From positions 372,001 to 436,000 of the forward strand of contig WJXW01000005.1 in the NCBI GenBank assembly GCA_015832175.1: 64,000 bases of DNA, in the 5' to 3' direction. Source of the DNA: Paraphaeosphaeria minitans. Its lineage: Eukaryota > Ascomycota > Dothideomycetes > Pleosporales > Didymosphaeriaceae. Below, one piece after another: positions 56,204 through 64,000 of the stretch. Each line of letters opens with the position of its first letter. The stretch's first letter is position 1. The position numbers were made by a program, and so were the translations under genes. The notes beneath the pieces were generated by a model, which was given only the letters and a program-made list of their open reading frames with translations, ran no database searches and had not been told where the DNA came from.

Positions 56204-57782
56204 ATGGTACGCTCCACCGCCATTGCTGCCGCCGTCGCAGCGCTCGCCTTCCAGGCCGACGCAGCGGGCCTCTACCCCAAGAGCTCCAAGGTGCTCCAGG
56301 TTACAACTGCCGACTACGACCGCCTGATCGCAAATTCCAACTACACCTCGATTGTTGAGTAAGCTCCAACTCCTCTTTGAACCCCTCACAGTGTCTAACT
56401 GCCTTAGATTCTATGCGCCCTGGTGTGGCCACTGCAAGAACCTCCAGCCCGCCTACGAGAGGGCTGCCAAGTCCCTCGAGGGCATCGCAAAGGTCGCCGC
56501 CGTCAACTGCGATGAGGAGCTCAACAAGCCCTTGTGCGGCAAGATGGGTGTCCAGGGCTTCCCCACCCTCAAGATTGTACGACCGGGAAAAAAGCCTGGC
56601 AAACCCACGGTGGAGGACTACAACGGCCCGCGAGAGGCGAAGGGGATCGTGGAGATCGTCAAAGACAAGGTGCCGAACAACGTGAAGCGCGTGACGGACG
56701 CGAAGCTGGACGAGTGGCTGGACGAGAACAAGGACAGCGCAAAGGCCATCCTGTTCAGCGAGAAGGGCGCTATCAGCGCTACCTTGCGCACTCTAGCCAT
56801 CGACTTCGCCGGACTCGTACCTATCGCGCAGATCAGGAAGACTGAGAGTGCCGCGGTCGAGAAGTACGGCATCACCAAATTCCCCGCGCTGGTTCTTCTG
56901 AAGGCTGGTTCGGACGAGGCCATCAAGTACGACGGAGCTATGGAGAAGGCGGGCATGTTGGGCTTCCTTTCTCAGATTGCTCCGCCAAACCCCGACTGTC
57001 CTCCTCCCAAGGCAAAGAAGGACAACAAGAAGAAAGATAAGAAAGATGTGAAGAAGGAAAGCAAGTTCTCCACGGCGTCAGCCTCACACAAGTCCTCCGA
57101 GGCATCTTCCGCTGCCACATCGGCTGCAGACGAGACTCTTGAAGAGGCCATCAAGCCCACAGAATCCCCCGATGCGAGCCTCAAGGACGAGGATACTCCG
57201 GAGCCAATCGTTATCCCTGAGATCAAACCCACGATTCCTGTTGTCGCCGCAGCATCTGAGTTGCAGGCCATTTGTCTCAATGAGAAGAGCAAGACCTGCA
57301 TCCTCGCTATCCTGCCCAAGGACGAGTCTGCTGAGCCAGCTACGGCCGCTCTTGCCTCCCTCGCTTCTATCCACAAGAAGTATGACGACCTAAAGAGCAC
57401 TTTGTTCCCTTTCATCGGTGTCCCAGCCTCCAACCCTATCGCGACCTCCCTTCTCAAGGAGCTCAGCCTCGGAGGCGATGACGAAGTCCACCTCGTCGCA
57501 ACCAACGGCAAGCGTTCCTGGTACAAGAAGTACTCTGGAACCACCTACGGCCCTACTGAGGTAGAGTCGTGGGTCGATGCCATCCGCATGGGCGACGGCA
57601 AGAAGGAGAGGCTCCCAGAGTCGTTACTGACTGCTGCTGAAAAGGAAGAAGTTAAACAAGAGAAGACTGCCGAGCAAGAGCCCATCAAGATCGAGATTGG
57701 GGAGGTCGTCGAGGAACCCGAGCCAGTGCCCGAGCCTTCCCCTGAGCCCGAGGCCCCCATCCCGGAGCACGGCGAGCTCTAG
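56204..57782 (+). CDS. Protein disulfide isomerase, single-Trx P5/Mpd1-like
   Basis: Exons 56204-56358 and 56408-57782 give 509 aa. The N-terminus MVRSTAIAAAVAALAFQADA is a signal peptide. One classical thioredoxin domain carries FYAPWCGHCKNLQPAYERAA with the CGHC active site at residues 58-61 and the cis-Pro loop VQGFPTLKIV. A second, redox-inactive thioredoxin-like domain follows (AILFSEKGAISATLRTLA, KYGITKFPALVLLK). A Lys-rich then Ser/Ala-rich linker leads to a third thioredoxin-like region (KTCILAILPKDE). The C-terminus is a Glu/Pro-rich run ending PIPEHGEL. The protein forms and shuffles disulfides in the ER. The final HGEL is close to but not the usual HDEL retrieval signal. Confidence 0.93.
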
Positions 57783-58993
57783 GCGCGTGGGGTTTGTACA
57801 AAACCTCATTGGTATATGGTCGATGTCTTTTAGCGGGTGCGTGTATACTACAACACAGTCTCTTAATACAAATGGTGTCACACATACTCATTGAAGATCT
57901 TTCTTATCTCATGACTTATCACCCATGCATCACACCCCCGCGCCCCATATTTAGGCCCCCATCTACACAAATATTCTACACCATCACTCCCCTTCCCCAC
58001 TCACTCGCAAAAAACAGCACCGCCCCTGCCAATATACCGCTTGATGTATATACCAGGACAACCTGGATGATTGGGCGCTGGAAGCATCACGCATGCAAGC
58101 TATGTTTAGCAACGCAGCCTGCACCATTACCACAACAGCAGGAGAAGTATCGACCAGGGATTGTTCTTCAGTCGCGACTCTTGGCCATTGCACCCTCGAC
58201 GTTTCACAGCTACTTGGATTCTAAGCATAAAAGTGGGTGAAGATGCAAGCCGCAGGAGATATGGAGGGATACCCTGATCAGGTCAGACGTCTCTGGCCAA
58301 CCCTAGAGACGGTGGAGATTATGGTGCTCCTTGCCTTCTATTGTGATACTTCGCGTACCGGTACTTCTGGAGGGCACGGACTCACTGCCTTCATCACCAA
58401 TCATTAAAGACCAAGCCACAACCGTTCTCGGTCTCGGGGACCTCGTGGGGTGATGAACGACGCAAATGGTTTTATAATAAAGCAGGCGAAGACTTGCGTA
58501 AGTAGCTCACCGCATGTGCCAAGTCGTCTTTACGAGGCATTTTATTTTTCAACATTTATAAATGTGAATGCGTGGACAATCTCGTACACTCGAGTTCAAT
58601 TAGGGAAATGTGAGCTTATAGGCATTACCGTATGATGATATCATGGATATCGCTTGCGGGTATAGTACCTCAGGGAATCCTCCCACACTGATATGCACAC
58701 TTCGATAATACATAGTCTCTCGCAATATAGTCAGTGTCACTATCAAGTACAATAACATAGGCTTCAAGTGGGTTGACCCCAAAGAAGTACCCCACTCTGA
58801 GACCAGCGTAAGAACCGTAACTACGGTGAGACTTGATCAGAATCTCGATAGTCAAGCCCATTCTACCTCAGGCTATAGTAAGTCTCTAGATATCTCACCC
58901 TATATTGTATCCAGGTTGAGGCACAGTCATATTTGGACGAATAAATGCATTCGCTATCAACATAGAGATTACTGCTATGATAGTTCGCTCCGT
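57783..58993. other. Convergent intergenic region
   Basis: 1.2 kb lie between the 3' ends of the PDI and the LVIVD-type gene. It becomes AT-rich in its right half (58480-58990). No gene was recognised. Confidence 0.45.
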
Positions 58994-60549
58994 CTACGGA
59001 AGCGGTTTCTGCGTCTTAACAACAAATGCCCCGCGGTCCATCGTGTTGATCAGAATGAAGCCACTGGGGTATCCCGCATAGTTGCTCCAGCTCCCACTGA
59101 ACTTCAGTTGACCACCGCCCTCCAAACTGTCATCTTCGGGATAAGTATCGAACCAGCCGACCTCCCTTACGCCCCGGCCCGTCGGGTCAGTCGGAATGCT
59201 GCTGATATCCAGAATCGACAGACCAGCCGTGTACTGACTCTGGTAGCTGTACTTGCCGAAGATGTACTGGTTGTGGTCGATGTTCTTGCGCGGGCCCTGG
59301 TAGTAGCCCGTCTGCTTGGGGTGCTCGAGGTCGCGGATGTCCCAGATAAAGGTGACGGGGCGGCCGTTGGAGGCGACACCGCGGCCTTCAACTTCGTCGT
59401 ATTCGTCGTCGGAGATGAGCCATTCTTGGTTGTTGACGTCGAGCAGCCAGCCCTGGTGGGTGTAGGTGGCGCCCTCGTACGAGGTGATGGATATGGTCTC
59501 GGGGAATTGCTTGTCGGTCACGTCGTCTGTGCATGTTAGAACTCGTGTATCTGGAATAGGTGAGCGCGGCAGAACTTACAAATGGTGATGGAGTCCTCGT
59601 TGTAGCCGTAGCAGATCTCACGGCCGAGATACTTTTTGTGGGGTCCCTTGTAGATGACACACTGGGCATCGTGCACGTAACCGTCGTCCCGAGCGCATCC
59701 TGGGTTCTTCGGGTTGGAAGGATCCGTGAGGTCAAGGAAGATGAGACCAGAGAGACAGCTCGAATTGCGGGGCTGAGCACCGACCACATACGCAAAGTTG
59801 CTGTCAGAGTTGGCGAGGACGTTATGCACACGTCCCAGGGGGAGGTCGTTCCAGTATCCAGTGAGGTCAGTATCAGGGCTGAAGGTGACGGGTCCCTTCT
59901 TGTAGTCGATGGTCAAAAGCTTCTTCAGGTCGAAGATCTGGACGCCGTGGCCAGGCTCCTCGCTGCCGACAACGATGTAGTGCTTGAATGTGCGGATCTC
60001 GCGCCACTGGCTGGGAGCGATACCAGTGGTTTGAGGCAGACGACCGAGGTACCGGAGTTTTCCAGCTGAAGTGATTTCGGCGAAAGCAGCGCCGTCGCCT
60101 TGAGCGATGATGGCGAATTCACGGCCGTCATCAGACACCCAGCCCCACGACGATGAGCCCTTTCCAACGGCCGATCCAAGGTCAGTGTGGGAAAGGAAGT
60201 GGTGGAGGTTGATCTGTGTAATATTAGTGCTTGGTCAAGCTCGCCAGCCGAAGTGACTCACGTTGTTGCAACGGAATTTGGTGCTGGCGTTGTTACTCTG
60301 GAAAGGGTCCAACGGGGCAGCCAACCCGTTTTTGCATTGAGCGAAGGGAAGCTCAGGGAACTGGGGACCAGCGAGCGAGTTCAATACGCCCATCTGGTCC
60401 TGCAGGTCCCACTGGGCGTTCTTGTCGGCCATGATCCTTTCATGCATGACACCCGAATCATAGAGCTCAGCGGCCCGTTCCGGGTCCTTGGGGATCTCTT
60501 TGGCGAATACCGTCGCCGCAAGGGTAGCGATTGCTGCAGCGTACTTCAT
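58994..60549 (-). CDS. Secreted LVIVD/choice-of-anchor-B-type beta-propeller protein
   Basis: Exons 60549-60262, 60213-59580 and 59526-58994 give 484 aa. The N-terminus MKYAAAIATLAATVFA is a signal peptide. A short propeptide-like region with FAQCKNGLAAPLDPFQ follows. The remainder has repeated beta-propeller blades built around phrases such as HYIVVGSEEPGHGVQIFDL, FAYVVGAQPRNSSC, GLIFLDLTDPSNPKNPG and LSILDISSIPTDPTGRG. The order (LVIVD-like repeats, VHDAQCVIYKGPH, THQGWLLDVNNQEWLISDDE) matches a secreted family known from bacteria and fungi as choice-of-anchor B. Its role is not established. There is no membrane anchor or GPI signal, so it is probably extracellular. Confidence 0.87.
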
Positions 60550-61501
60550 GATGCTAGGATTACCAGGTATCAGGGTATGGTTAAGCCTCTGTAACCTGCT
60601 CATATGCGCGCAGTGCTTGCTGTATTTATACAAGCCATTCACTGTGGCGAGAGAGTGAAAACTGATTGCGACTTATCGGTACAGCACCTGAATGACTCGC
60701 TCTAGACTTACCAAGACTTACCGGTAGCCAAGGGAATGCAGACAACAGCACTATAAGTGCTCTTCATACGGAAGGTGGCACTAGACTCGGGCCCTCAAGA
60801 GGGCAGTCCCAATTGAGATTATATGGATTAAGCTTCTGCCTAGGCAGAGCAATCACTTGGCCTAATTGCGATATAGCTTGGCTTCAGTCAGACGTGAGGT
60901 CCTTAGAGGAGGCTGTCTGGCCTCGTTGAACGTAGTATGGAAGTTATCGTGGCTTCTGCGGTGCAAATCGATTTTGCCATGTTTATAACATGATCATTGG
61001 GTGTTTGTGGCATTGTGGAACCCATAGAAGATTGATGTCTGGGTGTTAGTTCTTCTCCCACTTAAGTGGGAAGGTGATGGTCGATATTGCAGGATAAATA
61101 AGGCCTTGGCTACACCGTTCGCGAACCTCGCATCCTCCACACCGGAACGTATCGGCGCAGCGTTGTGCGAGAATGGCATTCGTTCAAGACGATCTGAATC
61201 CTTCAGGGTTTTCGTGTAAGGTTGTAAGCGCGTCGCTGCCGTCTACCATTCCTCGCGTGGATGTGAGTGAGCAGTGCAGCATGTTGTGAATTTGAGCGCC
61301 CATTGTAAAGCAAACTTCCCAGGAAGCATGCTCTGCGTTTGACTTGCCAATGTTACAGAATAATGTTATATTCCCCCGTAATGTTTCCCAACGCCAACAA
61401 TGCTGATGTATTCATACACAAATTACAGCTGCGGATGTCTCCAACAGCACTCTGGCGTGGCCAGTACTAACAGTCCTTCGATGTCCGCGATGCTCTCAAG
61501 T
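60550..61501. other. Intergenic upstream of the LVIVD-type gene
   Basis: It holds the promoter of the LVIVD gene and the 3' region of COA3. No supported frame. Confidence 0.4.
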
Positions 61502-61891
61502 CTACTGCTTGCGCGCTGCAACGGCCTGCTGCACGCTCTGGGTGGTGCTCGGAGCGGTCGGCTGCGGCTGCATCTGGACGATTGATCGCTTCACAGGCTC
61601 GTCGGGGACAACGACATCGTCGAACTCGTCCTGAGAGATGACGTTGATTGTGTACGTGTCTGCAAACTGTGAGAAAGGCGCAAAGACGCAGGGGCGAGGC
61701 CTACAAATTCCAATGACCATAGTGCAGATGGCAAAGCCCGTGATGGTGTTCTTGATCAGGTACGGGGCGCGGGCACGCAGCAGTGCGGGCGACTGCCGCA
61801 TTTTCTCATCGTAGTAGGTCGACTGGAAGGGTTTGCTGGCACTGTCAGCATCGCATGCGGTGCCAGAGGAGACGCGCACTCACTAAGGCAT
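61502..61891 (-). CDS. coa3: Coa3, cytochrome c oxidase assembly factor
   Basis: Exons 61891-61884, 61841-61705 and 61659-61502 give 100 aa. The first exon is only 8 nt (ATG, CCT and two bases). The protein reads STYYDEKMRQSPALLRARAP, YLIKNTITGFAICTMVIGIY, then TYTINVISQDEFDDVVVPDE. This is the Coa3/CCDC56 family: a short matrix-facing N-terminus, one inner-membrane span and an acidic intermembrane-space tail. Coa3 stabilises newly made Cox1 and regulates its translation in mitochondria. Both introns are very short (42 and 45 bp), and the splice sites are the only ones that restore the conserved YTYTIN and PYLIKN frames. Confidence 0.92.
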
Positions 61892-62267
61892 GGCGGCTGC
61901 TCGTTGCGATGGACTTTTTTGCGGGGATCGCCATCGCCATCATCACCTGAAGCTCCGCGCACAGGCCACCTTGGCACCCGCCCATCGCTCTTTCCCTTTC
62001 CCGGCAGCGTGCCTTCTTCCTACTATTTCCTTCTACTACCTACCTTCGTTGACGTAGAATGCACCACTCCCGCTCGCACGTTCCCTCAACTTCTTTCCAC
62101 GACAGAAGCGGCCGGGGATGAGACTGCCTCAAGCGGAGGATATCAGAGCTTAGTTACGCGCGTTCGCTGGCCTGTTCAGCTGCACCGCAGCGTGTTCAAC
62201 CACCCTTCTTTGCCAACAGAAACAAAGCCCGTCACATCGTGCCACTGCTGCCCACTACACCTCCACC
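61892..62267. promoter_or_regulatory. Divergent promoter region COA3 / PTA1
   Basis: 376 bp lie between the divergent starts of COA3 and PTA1. No specific element was recognised. Confidence 0.4.
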
Positions 62268-64000
62268 ATGTCGAACACTCACCTAGAGCATGCGCGCTCG
62301 CTTGCGCTGACCGACAGCAAATACTACCCCAGCTTGATGCCCGGTGTGCTGCCGCTCATCGGCCCCAATGCAAATGCCTCGCTGGAGGTGCAACGCTTTG
62401 GCGCCGACTTCCTGGCTGAAATGTTTGCCTCGCCCATGTGGTCTGCAGAAGCGAAGCAACCCATAGCATTGCTGGTTCTCGACACCCTCAAGTACTATCT
62501 GGATGAGGTGCACGACCGGGGCGTCGTCAAGGGCGCGGTGCAGGCGGCAGCTTCCGTCTATCCTCTGGTATACAGGCACACGTAAGTGACCCCACATGCT
62601 AGATAGACTTCGAATTGCGGCAACACTTGTGGAGGAATGTGCGACAACCCCCGTAATTGCGCCCTGGAGAACGCTGTCTTATGTTTGAATTTGATTGCAG
62701 AATCTCCGACCCAAACGACAAACCGCACTGGCAGACCATGATCGACATCAAATCTAATATACTGAATCGGATGAACACCGCCTCTCCAGGCATCCGAATA
62801 TGCTGCGTCAAGTTCGTGCAGCAGGTGGTGCTTGCGCAGACACCTGGCGTGATAGATCCTAGGGTACTTTGCCCACACCCATGGCCACACGCGCAATCAG
62901 CTCACAGAAGACAGCGGCCCGATCACAGCGACGTCTCGCTCGCCCTTGTACCCCGCGATCACCCGCTGTTGACATACGTACACCTCGAAGCCGAAGGGCA
63001 CGGCTTGCTAGATCGACTGCTAGATATCATACATGGAGATCATAGGTCAGATAGCATGCCATCGAGTGGCGGGACATATCTGACGGGATACAGTGATGCG
63101 TTGTCGGTCACCTCTGTACTCAACAGCTTGGGTGTCCTGATCCATCGACGGCCTGTTGTCGCGAACAAGGTCCTGAACAGCGTGCTGAACTTCAATCCAC
63201 TCAAGCTAGCAAACTCGCCCATGACACCCAAAAACAAGGTCAACATGAAGGCCATAGAACGCACAACGCGAGCTCTGCTTGTGAACACCCTTAAGAGGTA
63301 TGCTCTGCTATCATGGGCATTTCCTTGCATCAAACTCACCAAACCAGGAATACCACTGAACGACCGAATGACCCCAACAACGGTCGGATACAACACTTCT
63401 TGGAGCGTATGCATCGTATGCGACAAGACATGATGGAGGAGAGCAGCCGGAAACGGCCAGCTCCCGCTGAACGCACTGACGGCTTAGATCCTGCAAAGCG
63501 ACAGCGTTTGGCAGCTGGACCTCCAACGGTTACCACAACAGCCCCCCCTCTATCCCCTGGTCCCGTGAGCTATCGTCAGCTATTCACAATAGACCCTGAG
63601 AACGCTGCTGCGAACTTTGATGTCAAGATGTTCCAAGATCCTGCGCTTGTTCAGCAGATCCTTATACCTATTTTGCAGTCGATCGACGAGAAGAAGCTTC
63701 TTGAAGCTAGCAACGTACGTGAAATCCCGCTAGATTGCCAAGATGCGGCCAACCTCCCGTGGACGCGTAGCTTCCGGGTCAGGTGTGAACGCGGTCTCAC
63801 GTGACCCTCTGCTTTTGGACCACAACGCAACCTTCCCCACACTTGCAGCTTAAACTTGCCTCACGGTATATGGACCATGCTGATACAATGCTTTCTCACA
63901 GGTCGTCCGTAGTCGCTACCTTGCACTTAGCCATTCCATGTCGAGACAACAGCCTCCTGCACCGGTTGACGAGGATGAGTATGAGCCGGACGACTACGAG
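62268..64000 (+). CDS. pta1: Symplekin/Pta1, mRNA 3'-end processing scaffold (3' partial)
   Basis: Exons 62268-62581, 62701-62863, 62915-63297 and 63348-63714 join to a fifth that starts at 63902 and runs off the window. The protein begins MSNTHLEHARSLALTDSKYY and continues with the symplekin/Pta1 N-terminal heat-repeat region: VYPLVYRHTISDPNDKPHW, GIRICCVKFVQQVVLAQTP, PRRPDHSDVSLALVPRDHPL and EAEGHGLLDRLLDIIHGDH. A basic charged linker follows (SSRKRPAPAER, DPAKRQRL). The visible end (PAPVDEDEYEPDDYE) is the acidic linker typical of this family. It is a scaffold of the cleavage and polyadenylation factor in the nucleus. Intron 63715-63901 is 187 bp; an alternative acceptor at about 63848 is open but gives a sequence less like the family. 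Confidence 0.92.

Overview
The window is nuclear DNA of a filamentous ascomycete (Pezizomycotina). Dothideomycetes is my best guess, inferred from gene families and style rather than from any marker. The evidence is dense protein genes on both strands with mostly 42-60 bp GT-AG introns, plus typical fungal families: Sin3, Zn2Cys6 factors, a POT peptide transporter, a Vps3844-type protein and small secreted proteins. There are no operons, rRNA, CRISPR or intact transposons. I rebuilt exon structures by hand; total CDS length is divisible by three in every spliced model given without reservation.

Layout. 0-5 kb: 3' part of the corepressor SIN3 and a DsbA-like thioredoxin-fold protein. 5-13 kb: a doubtful lineage-specific reading frame, a 729-aa Zn2Cys6 regulator, a GPI-anchored Ser/Thr-rich wall protein and a small lipocalin-like protein. 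13.6-22 kb: housekeeping block of RFC2, NPL4, SEC66, a Vps3844-type ER/vacuolar protein and a conserved acidic fungal protein. 22-25.7 kb: gene-poor, with the wreck of a fungal transcription-factor-like gene and an intron-containing tRNA-Asp(GTC). 25.7-31.5 kb: POT peptide transporter and CDF zinc transporter on either side of 2 kb of empty sequence. 32-40 kb: accessory block with a frameshifted lineage-specific gene, two secreted hypothetical proteins, coding remnants, and a secreted precursor built of repeats separated by kexin sites. 40-49 kb: two long non-coding stretches full of simple and tandem repeats around a large Mis18-domain protein. 49-64 kb: housekeeping block of REX1, VPS33, VTA1, a protein disulfide isomerase, a secreted LVIVD-type protein, COA3 and the 5' part of PTA1/symplekin.

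Functional grouping. Endosome/vacuole traffic has VPS33, VTA1 and the Vps3844-type protein. The ER has SEC66, the PDI and NPL4 (ERAD). Chromatin and genome maintenance have SIN3, RFC2 and the Mis18-like protein. RNA processing has REX1 and PTA1. These are ordinary neighbours, not a cluster. The most unusual single object is the kexin-processed repeat precursor at 39395-40153. No oxidase, DUF3328/UstY-like or tyrosinase gene is visible near it, so a ribosomal-peptide pathway is not supported by context.
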